The notes beneath the pieces were generated by a model. That model was not told where the DNA came from and did no database searches. It was given only the letters and a program-made list of their open reading frames with translations. 64,000 nt of DNA from Actinomyces viscosus (GTDB taxonomy: Bacteria > Actinomycetota > Actinomycetes > Actinomycetales > Actinomycetaceae), in the NCBI RefSeq assembly GCF_900637975.1, contig NZ_LR134477.1:434001-498000 (forward strand). The letters are read 5' to 3'. Numbering within the stretch: the first letter of the stretch is position 1; every line of letters starts with the position of its first letter. Positions 44,191 through 52,906 of the stretch are shown here, piece after piece. The position numbers were made by a program, and so were the translations under genes.

Positions 44191-46010
44191 GCTCGGCTCC
44201 CCTCCAGGGCGAAGGAGTCGGACAGCCTGCTGGCCGCCCACCGGCGGAACTCGGCCGAGGTATCCATGAGACGCTGAGGGCTCCCCTCCAGGCGGATCAG
44301 CCCGTCCTGGATCCACACCACCCGGTCGGCGCGCATGGCGGCCTGTGGGTCGTGGGTGATGGTCAGCGTCGTGCGTCCGGCCACCAGCTCGTCGATCGCC
44401 TGGAGCACTGCCGACGTCGAGGCCGGGTCCAGCCCGGTGGTCGCCTCGTCCAGGATGACGATCGGCGAGTCGCGCAGCAGCGCCCGGGCGATGGCGATGC
44501 GCTGACGCTGGCCGCCGGAGAGGGTGCCGCCCCGTTCGCCCACGGCCGTGTCGTAGCCGTTGGGCATCTGGGTGATGAAGTCGTGGGCGTGGGCGGCCCG
44601 CGCGGCCGCCTCCACCTCCTCGTCCAGGGCCTGCGGCCGTCCCAGACGGATGTTCTCCCGGATCGTGCCGGTCAGCAGCACCGCCTCCTGGTGCAGGACC
44701 GAGACCTGCGAGCGCAGGAACCTCAGGTCCAGCTCGTCCAGGCTGTGCCCGTCCAGGCTGACCGTGCCCGACGTCGGATCCAGGGCCCGCACCACGAGGG
44801 ACGCCAGGGTGGACTTTCCCGAGCCCGACGGCCCGACGAGAGCCACGTGCTCGCCGGGAACCACCGTCAGGCTCACGCCGTGGAGCACCTGACGGCGCTC
44901 GTAGGCGGCGCGCACGTGGTCGAAGTGGATCATGCCGTGGACGGGGTCCAGGACGATGGCGTTATGCGGGGAGACGATCTCGGGCTCGACCGCCATGTCG
45001 GCCACCCGCTCACCCGAGGCCGTCGCCCGGGCGATGCGGCCGGTGTACTTGGCCATGTCCCGCAGCGGCTTCATCGTGGTGCGCAGATAGGTCGTGAAGA
45101 GCACCAGGTCCCCCGGGGACATCGCGCCGCCCAGGACCCGGATGCCACCGCCGACCATGACCACCGCGGTGGCCACGCCCACGATGACGTCCGTGGAGCG
45201 CTCCAGGCGCGCGGCGATGCGGCGCGAGCGCACCCCCTCACTCAGGGACACCGTGTTGGCGCCCGTGAAACGCTCGTGCAGCAGCGGCTCCAGACCGTAG
45301 GCCTGCACCACCTTGATGGCGCCGAGCGCCTCCTGGGCCGTGTTGGCCAGGTTCCCCTCCGACTTACGGCTGCGCAGGGAGGCCACGGAGATCCGCCGTG
45401 AGTTCCCCGAGGAGGCGACGACGAAGGCCACCACCGCCAGGACCACGATCATGGCCAGCAGGGGGTCCAGGAACACCATGACCACGACCATGACCAGCAG
45501 GGTCAAGGTGTTGGCGGCCATCGGCAGGCCGGCGGTGACGGCTACCTCCTGCATGCGGTTGACGTCGGCGATGAGCCGCTGGACGGTGTCCGCGCTGTGG
45601 TTGCGGGCGTGGAACTGCTGAGAGAGCCCCTGGACGTGGTGGAAGGCCCGGCTGCGCAGGGAGGCCGCCGTGCGCGAGCCCACCAGGGCGAAGGCCACGG
45701 TGGCCAGGTAGTTGCACACGGCCCGGCCGGCCACGATCACCAGCAGGGCCACACCGAGCCCCACCAGGGAGGGGACCGTGGCGGGCGCGCTGCCCGTGTG
45801 CCGGCCCAGCGCCGCCACCAACGAGTCGATGACGATCTTCAGGGGCCAGGGCTCCAGGACCCGGAAGAAGACCTCCGCCAGAAGCACCACCGTGCCGCCG
45901 ACCATGAGGCGCCACTGCGGCGCCGCATCGGGGCCCACCAGGCGCAGGGTCTGGCGCATGGGGGAGTGACGCACCCGGGAACGGCCGTGCCGACGAGGAG
46001 GCGAAGCCAT
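44187..46010 (-). CDS. ABC exporter with fused membrane and ATPase domains
   Basis: A 607-residue half-transporter of the MsbA/lipid or glycolipid exporter type that should work as a homodimer. Six membrane helices span about residues 35-320 (LMVGGTVVLLAEVFFRVLEPW first). The ATPase has Walker A GPSGSGKST near 385, Q-loop VLHQEAVL, signature LSGGQRQRIAIARAL and Walker B IVILDEATTGLDP. The TMD sequence LEPWPLKIVIDSLV is common in actinobacterial lipid/peptide exporters. It overlaps the downstream kinase by 4 bases. In this operon it probably carries the assembled glycoconjugate or its lipid precursor out of the cell. Confidence 0.88.
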   Translation of the reverse strand: MASPPRRHGRSRVRHSPMRQTLRLVGPDAAPQWRLMVGGTVVLLAEVFFRVLEPWPLKIVIDSLVAALGRHTGSAPATVPSLVGLGVALLVIVAGRAVCNYLATVAFALVGSRTAASLRSRAFHHVQGLSQQFHARNHSADTVQRLIADVNRMQEVAVTAGLPMAANTLTLLVMVVVMVFLDPLLAMIVVLAVVAFVVASSGNSRRISVASLRSRKSEGNLANTAQEALGAIKVVQAYGLEPLLHERFTGANTVSLSEGVRSRRIAARLERSTDVIVGVATAVVMVGGGIRVLGGAMSPGDLVLFTTYLRTTMKPLRDMAKYTGRIARATASGERVADMAVEPEIVSPHNAIVLDPVHGMIHFDHVRAAYERRQVLHGVSLTVVPGEHVALVGPSGSGKSTLASLVVRALDPTSGTVSLDGHSLDELDLRFLRSQVSVLHQEAVLLTGTIRENIRLGRPQALDEEVEAAARAAHAHDFITQMPNGYDTAVGERGGTLSGGQRQRIAIARALLRDSPIVILDEATTGLDPASTSAVLQAIDELVAGRTTLTITHDPQAAMRADRVVWIQDGLIRLEGSPQRLMDTSAEFRRWAASRLSDSFALEGSRA

Positions 46011-46016
46011 CAGCGC

Positions 46017-47204
46017 TCACCGTCCTCGGTGACCCCGGCAAGCCCCAGGATCCGGGCGACGACCCGCCCCAGGAGTGACGCTCCTCGGCCAGGCGGCGCC
46101 CACCGCGCCCCATCCGGGCACGCCGGTCCGGGCAGGCCGCCAGATCGTCCAGGGCCGCGGCCAAGGCTGTGGGGTCCGAGGGGGCACGAGCACGCCGTGC
46201 CGGTCGTCCCCGTCCCGAAGCAGCTGGGGGACCTGCCCGACGCCGGAGGCCACGACCGCGAGACCCGCGGCCAGGTACTCCAGGACCTTCATGGGGGAGA
46301 AGTACTGCTGCTCGCTCCCGCCCAGGTCCGGGTACGGGGCCACCCCGATCGCCGAACCCGCCAGATGAGCGGGGACGTCCTGCGGAGCAACCGCCCCGCG
46401 GAAGTCCACCTCCACCCCGAGGCGCTGGGCCTGAGCCCGCAGCGCCTCCATCTCGGGGCCGTCCCCGATGATCCGCAGCCCCCAGCTCTGACGCGCCAGA
46501 GCCGCCGCCGTGATGAGGTCCGCCACCCCGTGCCAGGGCTTGAGGGTCCCCACGAAGGTGACGACCACCCGGCTCGGGTCCTCCGGCTGAGGCTGGATAC
46601 GGCGCACGCTCACGCCGTTGGGCACCGTGTGGATCCGGTTGGGGACCTCACCCGCGCCGGACGGGTCGGCGCTGCGACGACGCACCCAGTCGGCCACGGG
46701 ATCTGAGACGCAGACCGTGGCCCTGGCGGCCTCGACCTGGCGACGCAGGACCCGCGCCGCACCGGAGGCGTCCACCAGTGAGCGGTGACGACGCTGCTCG
46801 TCAATGAGTGGAGCATTGACCTCCAGGATCCCCGCTACCCCGGTGGTGTCCGTGATGTCGGCCAGCGCGGTGGAGAACAGGGAGTAGCGCTCGTAGACCA
46901 GGTCGGCGCCGTCCTCCATCACCCGTGAGGCGATCCGCTCCGCGGCGCGCGCCTGTGCCCGCTCCCGCTCGGCGGGATCGACGTCGGCCACGGCATCCCC
47001 GGCATCCCCGGCATCCACGGCCTCCAGGTGCAGCTTCAGGTCGCTCAGGTCGTCGGGAACATGCTCGCCGGAGCGTACGGCGTAGAGCACCACCTCGTGG
47101 CCGGCGGCCCTCAGCTCGCGGACGACCTCCTGAATGTGCACCGAGGCGCCCTTGGTCCCGAACACCGGGATGCCCGGGTCACAGCAGATGTAGGCGATCC
47201 GCAT
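46017..47204 (-). CDS. GT4 glycosyltransferase with a doubly frameshifted C-terminus
   Basis: GT-B fold transferase starting MRIAYICCDPGIPVFGTKGASVH. The donor-binding half is clear: VVTFVGTLKPWHGVADLI near residue 215, RIIGDGPEMEALR, and SPMKVLEYLAAGLAVVASG near 310. After GVLVPP (about residue 340) the frame becomes atypical (RTPQPWPRPWTIWRP). The expected continuation (DPTALAAALDDLAACPDRR) sits in a second frame. The true ending (RVVARILGLAGVTEDGER) sits in a third, whose TGA at 46010-46012 would overlap the exporter ATG as TGATG. Two single-base losses, in the G run 46180-46184 and in 46063-46070, would explain this. The gene is damaged or the sequence has errors. Confidence 0.75.
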   Translation of the reverse strand: MRIAYICCDPGIPVFGTKGASVHIQEVVRELRAAGHEVVLYAVRSGEHVPDDLSDLKLHLEAVDAGDAGDAVADVDPAERERAQARAAERIASRVMEDGADLVYERYSLFSTALADITDTTGVAGILEVNAPLIDEQRRHRSLVDASGAARVLRRQVEAARATVCVSDPVADWVRRRSADPSGAGEVPNRIHTVPNGVSVRRIQPQPEDPSRVVVTFVGTLKPWHGVADLITAAALARQSWGLRIIGDGPEMEALRAQAQRLGVEVDFRGAVAPQDVPAHLAGSAIGVAPYPDLGGSEQQYFSPMKVLEYLAAGLAVVASGVGQVPQLLRDGDDRHGVLVPPRTPQPWPRPWTIWRPARTGVPGWGAVGAAWPRSVTPGAGRRPDPGACRGHRGR

Positions 47205-48484
47205 CAGGCGGCTCCTTCCCGATCGGTCAGGTACATGCTGGGAGCAGTCGGAGCGTGACCGGGGCCCGACTGCCAAGCGGCCAGGACCGCAGCCTGGGCA
47301 CGGGAGTCGAAGTGCTCCTCAATGAGCGTGCGCGCCCCACGCGACAGGGAGACGGTGTCGACCTCGCCCAGCGCGATGCCACGCAGGGCCACGGCCAGCT
47401 CGGCCGGGTCCCCAGGGGGCAGCAGGAGCCCGGTGACGCCGTCATGCACCACCTCCGGCAGCCCCGAGACCGCGGTGGCCACCACCGGCGTCCCGCAGGC
47501 CATCGCCTCCAGGACCACCGTCGGCAGACCGTCGATGTTGCCGTCGGCCGCCTCGATGCACGGCGCCACGAACACGTCCGAGCGGGCCAGCAGGTCACGC
47601 ACCTCCGCCTGCGTGAGCGGACCCAGCAGGCGGATCCTGCCCGCCAGGCCCAGGCGGTCGATCTGCGCGGTCAGACGCTCGCGCTCATCGCCCTCACCGG
47701 CCAGCTCCACCTCGACGTCGACGCCGGAGCTCACCAGGATCCGCACCGCCTCGACCAGGTCCGCGAAACCCTTCTTGGGCACCAGGCGCCCCACGGCGCA
47801 CACCCGCAACGGCCGCGTCGACCCCGCCGGTACCGGCGCCGGGGCCCGGTAGGCGAACCGGTCCAGCTCGATGGCGTTGTAGCGCAACGACACCGTCGCG
47901 CCCGTGCCCGCCAGCACCGTCCTCAGGTGCTCCTCGTTGTACCGGCCGATGGCGATGACCCGCTGCGCGTCGCCGCAGATCCGACGCAGCCACACCGGGT
48001 CCACGGACTCATGGAAGATGTCCTTGGCATGGGTCGTCACCGTGTAGGGGATGCCGGTCAGGGCCGAGGCGATCCACGTGACCCGCCCCGCCAGCGACGC
48101 GAAGTGCGCGTGCAGGTGGGTGATGGAGTCGCGACGCACCTGACGCGCCAGCTCCACGCCCTGGGCGACCTCGTCGCCGGGCAGGCCCGCCAGCACCGGC
48201 ATGATGGCGGCGAAGCGCTCGCGGTCGTCCTGGCGGGACAGGCCGCCGGCGATCTGGCTCCACAGGTCGATGGCCCGCTGCGGTCGGCCCACCCAGCTGA
48301 CTCGGGCGGCGACTCGGGCGATCTCGGGGTGGAAGCGCGAGTCCGTGGTGGGGCGCAGCGCGTAGATGCTCAGGTCCTCGCCCTGGGCCTCGCGGGCCAG
48401 GACCTCGGTGACGATGAAGGTCTCCGAGAATCGCGGGTAGACCTTGAGGACGTAGCCGATACGGGCGTCGGATGCGGGACTCAT
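47204..48484 (-). CDS. GT4 glycosyltransferase (WcaL/colanic-acid-like)
   Basis: A 426-residue GT-B transferase. The N-terminus IGYVLKVYPRFSETFIVTEV is typical of the WcaL-like branch. HLHAHFASLAGRVTWIAS and HAKDIFHESV form the acceptor half. The donor half shows VCAVGRLVPKKGFADLVEA near 230 and the GT4 glutamate motif DGLPTVVLEAMACGTPVVAT near 340. It overlaps the neighbouring GT4 start (TGATG at 47204) and the upstream gene by 4 bases. It probably adds a hexose from a nucleotide donor to a growing glycan at the cytoplasmic membrane. Donor and acceptor are unknown. Confidence 0.88.
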   Translation of the reverse strand: MSPASDARIGYVLKVYPRFSETFIVTEVLAREAQGEDLSIYALRPTTDSRFHPEIARVAARVSWVGRPQRAIDLWSQIAGGLSRQDDRERFAAIMPVLAGLPGDEVAQGVELARQVRRDSITHLHAHFASLAGRVTWIASALTGIPYTVTTHAKDIFHESVDPVWLRRICGDAQRVIAIGRYNEEHLRTVLAGTGATVSLRYNAIELDRFAYRAPAPVPAGSTRPLRVCAVGRLVPKKGFADLVEAVRILVSSGVDVEVELAGEGDERERLTAQIDRLGLAGRIRLLGPLTQAEVRDLLARSDVFVAPCIEAADGNIDGLPTVVLEAMACGTPVVATAVSGLPEVVHDGVTGLLLPPGDPAELAVALRGIALGEVDTVSLSRGARTLIEEHFDSRAQAAVLAAWQSGPGHAPTAPSMYLTDREGAA

Positions 48485-49764
48485 GCGGGGATCTCCGTAC
48501 TGGTGAGGCTGTTGAGGGGGCTGCCGAGGATGTCGAGGCGGTCGGTCCGGTGGCCGATGAGCTCGGCGGCGAGCCGGGGGACGGTTACCAGGCCGTCCAG
48601 GTGCAGACGCCGTCGTCCCGCCACCTGGCCGCCGGCGCCGGGGGCCGGGTCGTGCAGGTGCTCGGCGAGCCAGCCCTCCAGCGCGGCGGCGCTCAGGTCC
48701 GTGACCCGCAGGAGGTCGACGGCGCCCGCGTCCTTGAGGGCGGTGGCCCGGATGAGCTGCTCGAGGCGGGGCGTCTCACGGGGCACGAGCAGGGCCGGGG
48801 TGGCGGAGGCGAGGATCTCGCTGACCGTGTTGTACCCGGCCATTGAGATGACGGCCGCGGCCTGCTCGATGTGGCGGCTCATCCCCGCCCAGGAGCGGCG
48901 CACGGAGGTGCGGGGGCCGGCCGCTCGGGCGACCTGGTGGAACAGGGGCTCCTCGAGCTGGGGACCGGTGACCACGACGTGCCGGTACCCGTCTGGGACG
49001 CGCGCGGCCGCCGCGGCGCGCAGCAGGGTGACGCCGTCGGAGCCGCCACCGGCGGTGGTCAGGATGAACGGCTCCGCCTCCTCGGCGTTACCGGCCAGGG
49101 TCGCTGACGCGGGGGAGCCGTCGGCGGTCTCCGCGACGTCGCGGCCGTGGGCGAGGTAGCCGGTGTAGCGCATCCGCTCCTTCAGCGCCTCCGGGGCCTC
49201 TCCGGTGGCGCCCAGGTCATGGACCGAGGCGTCCCCGTAGATCCAGACCTCGTCGATGAGACGGCGCAGCGTGTCGGCGTCTCCGAGCTCGTCCCACTCG
49301 CGCTGCACGGTCGTGGGCGTGTCCAGGACCTCGCGCAGACCGAGGACCACACGTGCGCCGGGATGCGTCTGACGCATGCGTGCCAGAGGCTCGCGCAGCT
49401 CCTGGTACACGCCGTAGGGGTGACGGTCGACGATGAGCAGGTCCGGGGCGAAGCTGCTGAGCACACCGGACAGCAGGGAGCCTCGCACCAGGGTCAGGTC
49501 CTCACGGGTGATGCGCAGTCGCTGAGGCAGGTAGGCGCCCTTGGTCTTCTTGACCCCCGGCAGCACCAGCCAGTCGAAGCCGTCCGGGAGTCGGTGCTCC
49601 TGGCCCGGCGCCAGACCGGTGATGACCAGGCCGGTGACATCACGACCGGTGAGTCCCGGCAGCGCCCGGGCCAGGTGGTGGGCCAGGGCGAGATTGCGGC
49701 GAAGGTGTCCCAGCCCCTGGGCGTCGTGGCTGTAGAGCGCCACCCGTAGGGGAACGGTCGTCAT
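48481..49764 (-). CDS. GT-B glycosyltransferase, MurG/GT28-like (COG4671 type)
   Basis: A 427-residue protein. The N-terminal VALYSHDAQGLGHLRRNLAL is characteristic of the predicted glycosyltransferase group COG4671. ILTTAGGGSDGVTLLRAA near residue 235 begins the donor-binding half. ISMAGYNTVSEILASATPALLVPR near 315 matches the MurG/GT28 donor-site motif. First gene of the coupled operon, with AAGAGAAGAGA upstream. The 112 bases before it, up to the DeoR stop, contain the small inverted repeat CAGAA-TCG-TTCTG (49793-49805). Its specificity cannot be predicted. Confidence 0.8.
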   Translation of the reverse strand: MTTVPLRVALYSHDAQGLGHLRRNLALAHHLARALPGLTGRDVTGLVITGLAPGQEHRLPDGFDWLVLPGVKKTKGAYLPQRLRITREDLTLVRGSLLSGVLSSFAPDLLIVDRHPYGVYQELREPLARMRQTHPGARVVLGLREVLDTPTTVQREWDELGDADTLRRLIDEVWIYGDASVHDLGATGEAPEALKERMRYTGYLAHGRDVAETADGSPASATLAGNAEEAEPFILTTAGGGSDGVTLLRAAAAARVPDGYRHVVVTGPQLEEPLFHQVARAAGPRTSVRRSWAGMSRHIEQAAAVISMAGYNTVSEILASATPALLVPRETPRLEQLIRATALKDAGAVDLLRVTDLSAAALEGWLAEHLHDPAPGAGGQVAGRRRLHLDGLVTVPRLAAELIGHRTDRLDILGSPLNSLTSTEIPA

Positions 49765-49876
49765 GGATCGTCTCTTCTCTTGGTGTCAAGCTCAGAATCG
49801 TTCTGTGACGATCCTGGTCGGCCAGGAGAAGATGACGATTAAGGACGGATGAGAAAGCTCTCAGATTTGTTGGAGA

Positions 49877-50653
49877 CTAAACCAGCTGCACCTCGGTGCC
49901 CGCCTGACGCAGGGCCGCGACCTGGTCGGCGGGGGCGCCGTCGTCGGTGATGACCAGGTCGATCGTGGCGGTGGGGCAGATGAGGGCGAAGGCGGTGGTG
50001 CCGAGCTTGGAGCTGTCGCACACGACGACGACACGTTGGGCGGCATCGACCAGAGCGGCGTTGACGGCGGCCTCGCCGTCGTGCTGAGCGTAGGCCCCCC
50101 GCTCATCGAGGCCCTCGACGCCCAGGAAGAGCGTGCCCACGCTGATCGAGGGCAGGATGAGCCCGGCCAGCGGGCCGGTGAGCTCGAAGGAGCGGGCCCG
50201 GGCGATACCACCGGTGACGACGACGCGCACGCACTGGCGCACGGTCATCTCATTGGCGATGTTGACGGCGTTGGTCACGAGCGTGACCGGCACCTCCGGG
50301 TCGTTCAGGTCCGGCAGCAGCGCGATCTCCCGAGCCACCTCGGTGGTCGTGGTACCGCCGTTGAGGCCGATGGAGTCCCCCGGGTTCACCAGGGCGGCGG
50401 CCGCCTTGGCGATGCGGGCCTTCTCGTCGGCCATCTTCGAGCTGCGGTAGCGCAGGGGCGGCTCGGTGGACGTGGGGTTGGCGACGGCGCCGCCGCGGGT
50501 TCGGGTGACCAGCTGCTGGTCCGCCAGGTGGTCGAGGTCGCGCCGTGCGGTCGCCGCAGAGACCCCCAGGCGCGCGATGATGTCATCGATATGGACGCTG
50601 CCCTCGTCCATGACGATGTCGAGGATGGCCGAATGACGATCATGCCGAGACAT
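49877..50653 (-). CDS. DeoR-family transcriptional regulator
   Basis: A 258-residue regulator. The N-terminal HTH (RHSAILDIVMDEGSVHIDDI, LGVSAATARRDLDHLADQQL) is followed by the DeoR linker TRTRGGAV. The C-terminal sugar-phosphate-binding domain has the ribose-isomerase-like IGLNGGTTTTEVAREIALLP, VTNAVNIANEM, VVTGGIARARSFELTGPLA and VVVCDSSKLGTTAF. AGGAGGACCGAG precedes the ATG at 50653, a clear start. It is upstream of and codirectional with the glycan operon and divergent from the broken ROK gene, so either could be its target. Confidence 0.9.
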   Translation of the reverse strand: MSRHDRHSAILDIVMDEGSVHIDDIIARLGVSAATARRDLDHLADQQLVTRTRGGAVANPTSTEPPLRYRSSKMADEKARIAKAAAALVNPGDSIGLNGGTTTTEVAREIALLPDLNDPEVPVTLVTNAVNIANEMTVRQCVRVVVTGGIARARSFELTGPLAGLILPSISVGTLFLGVEGLDERGAYAQHDGEAAVNAALVDAAQRVVVVCDSSKLGTTAFALICPTATIDLVITDDGAPADQVAALRQAGTEVQLV

Positions 50654-50926
50654 CTCGGTCCTCCTGGAGCTCAAGGGGCGGCCCGGGGCCGGCTGGTGCT
50701 GGGGCACGGCACATGATTTGTGCATCAACTACTTGCCTTATCCTGGTAACCGCACGGCAGGTAGTCGGTGTGCTGATGCCAGCATAGTTCAGGAGTGCCC
50801 GCAGGTGCCCGCTAAGAGCGACACATGGCGATACGAACCTTGCTACTGTCGTCGACATCAATCATGCCAACGTGTGGGGCGGTGGTCCCGTGGGCTCGCC
50901 GCCCCGCCCCTGAGAACAGAGAAAAC

Positions 50927-52039
50927 ATGGGACATCCCGCAGACCTTTCCGAGTGCTCCTGCTCCAGGGGGCGAGCTGCCGCACTGGGGGTCGACGTCGG
51001 TGCCGACCGAATCACCGCGGTTGTCGCCAGTGGCCGGGGACAGGTCGTCTCCACCCTCTCGCGTCCGGTCCCAGAGGGCTGTCGCTCGGATGGTCACCGG
51101 CTGGCTCAGGAGATCGGCGGCGTCATCACCGCCTTGCGTGCAAGCGCTGCCCGTGAGCTCGGCGGTGAGGTGTCAGGTGGGGAGGCGGGGGCTTCGGCGG
51201 AGGCTCCGGCCCTGACCGTTGGGATCTGCGTGCCGGGCGTCGTCGACGAGGACGCGGGGTGCGTCCGTCGCAGTGACGCGCTGGGGCTGCAGGACGTCGC
51301 GCTGGCGAGTCTCGTCAGCCGGTGCCTGACGGCCGATGCCGCCGAGGTGATTCTCTACTAGGAGGACCGTTGCGGCGCCTGGGCTGAGAGCCGGTGGGGA
51401 GCGGGTGGGGAGAGCTGCCTCTACCTGTGCGTTGACGCCAGCGTCTCCGCCGCCGTCCTGCTCAACGGTGTCCCGCTGCTCGGTGGAGGATGGGCCGGCC
51501 AGGTCGGACAGGTCCTGGTGTCCGACCCCGACTGGAGCGGCGAGAGGGCCCGCTTGGAGGACGTCGCCTCCGTCGACGCGATGGTGGGGCGCTACACGGC
51601 CGGCATCGTCGACGACTCAGTTGGCGGTTCTGCTAGTGACTCTGTTGATGGTTCTGATGGCTCCGCGCCCTCGGGCGGCGCAGGCGATTCCGGCAGTGCC
51701 TCCATCAGGGGCTCCGCCGGGCGGGCCGGCCAGGTCGCCTCCGGGCTCGACTCACTCCTCGAAGCGATGCGCTCGGGGGACCGGGAGGCGCGCCGCGTCT
51801 GGGGAACCGGCCTGGACGCGCTGGCCGACCTCATCGCTCGTGGCGCCGGCCTGCTCGGTCCCCTCGACGTCGTCGTCTGTTCAGAGCTGACCGGGGCGGG
51901 GGATGCCGTCTTCCTGGAGCCGCTGCGTCAGCGTGTTGCCGACCTCATGGCCGGCCTACCGGTGCCGAGCCTGCTGCCGGCCCGGCTCGGGGAGGTGGCT
52001 CCTGCACTGGGTGCGGCCGGACGCGCTCTGGAGAACTGA
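50927..52039 (+). pseudogene. ROK-family sugar kinase/regulator, interrupted by an amber codon
   Basis: One reading frame runs from the ATG at 50927 to the TGA at 52037-52039 and is broken only by TAG at 51359-51361. Before the stop are the ATPase-fold motif AALGVDVGADRITAVVAS and VGICVPGVVDEDAG. After it are ASVSAAVLLNGVPLLGGGWAGQVGQV and a low-complexity Ser/Asp/Gly insert, then LLPARLGEVAPALGAAGRAL. These are the order and spacing of a ROK protein. No N-terminal HTH is present, so it was more kinase-like. Residues around the stop (VILY*EDRCGAWAES) are where family members have a conserved substrate-site Asn-Asp. The whole gene would encode about 370 residues. Confidence 0.75.
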
Positions 52040-52190
52040 TAATACCCTGATAATATTCTGGATATCACCTTGTGTCTCTGCGCCGTTGGCTGACAACTCG
52101 CTTATGGTGTTGCGGAGACCCACAATGGGTGCAGGCCGTGGCAGTATGTTCGCCAACTGCAGTCGTCCGAACCGGTTGAGGAGAACCAAC

Positions 52191-52226
52191 GTGTCCCCCA
52201 GGAAAGAAGCGAGGCGCAGCGCGTGA
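52191..52226 (+). CDS. Short leader ORF coupled to nadD
   Basis: GTG at 52191 follows a good GAGGAG site with 8-base spacing. It encodes 11 residues ([11 protein letters not shown]) and stops with a TGA that overlaps the nadD GTG start (GTGA). nadD has only a weak site of its own. Translation of this mini-ORF may deliver ribosomes to nadD. It may also simply be chance. Confidence 0.35.
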   Translation: MSPRKEARRSA

Positions 52227-52906
52227 CCCAGTCTGCTCGTCCGCTTCGTATCGGTATCATGGGTGGAACCTTTGATCCGATTCACCATGGGCACCTCGTT
52301 GCGGCCAGTGAGGTTCAGAACGTCTTCGCCCTCGACGAGGTCATCTTCGTGCCCACCTGGGCTCAGCCCTTCAAGAAGGAGCGCCGGGTCTCCCCGGCCG
52401 AGCACCGCTACCTCATGACCGTCATCGCCACGGCCTCCAACCCGAGGTTCACGGTCTCCCGGGTCGACATCGACCGGGGCGGCACGACGTACACGATCGA
52501 CACCCTTCATGACATCGCGGCCGAGTACCCGGGCGCGGAGCTGTACTTCATCACCGGTGCGGACGCCTTGGCGCAGATCCTCACCTGGAAGGACAGTGAG
52601 GGCATCTTCGACCTGGCTCACCTGGTGGGGGTGACACGTCCCGGGCACGTTCTCAGCGACTCCGGGGTCCCCCAGGACCGGATCTCGCTGGTGGAGGTTC
52701 CGGCTATGGCGATCTCGTCGACGGACTGCCGTCAGCGAGTCGGCGAGGGGTCACCGGTGTGGTACCTCGTCCCTGATGGTGTCGTGCAGTACATACGCAA
52801 GTACGGGCTCTATCGTATGGCCTTGCGGCCGGCGTCGGCGACGTCGATGACGGCGAGAGTGGCCCGCGAGCAGTCCCTGAGGAAGGAGAACGACGGTGAG
52901 CACTGA
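52223..52906 (+). CDS. nadD: Nicotinate-nucleotide adenylyltransferase
   Basis: Adenylates nicotinate mononucleotide to deamido-NAD, a required step of NAD synthesis. It is 227 residues. The nucleotidyltransferase motif is [19 protein letters not shown] near residues 10-28, followed by [13 protein letters not shown] and [10 protein letters not shown] near 170. The C-terminal extension [17 protein letters not shown] is not part of the core. The GTG start overlaps the leader ORF. The next gene overlaps its 3' end by 11 bases. nadD-rsfS-phosphatase order matches that in mycobacteria. Confidence 0.95.
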   Translation: MTQSARPLRIGIMGGTFDPIHHGHLVAASEVQNVFALDEVIFVPTWAQPFKKERRVSPAEHRYLMTVIATASNPRFTVSRVDIDRGGTTYTIDTLHDIAAEYPGAELYFITGADALAQILTWKDSEGIFDLAHLVGVTRPGHVLSDSGVPQDRISLVEVPAMAISSTDCRQRVGEGSPVWYLVPDGVVQYIRKYGLYRMALRPASATSMTARVAREQSLRKENDGEH

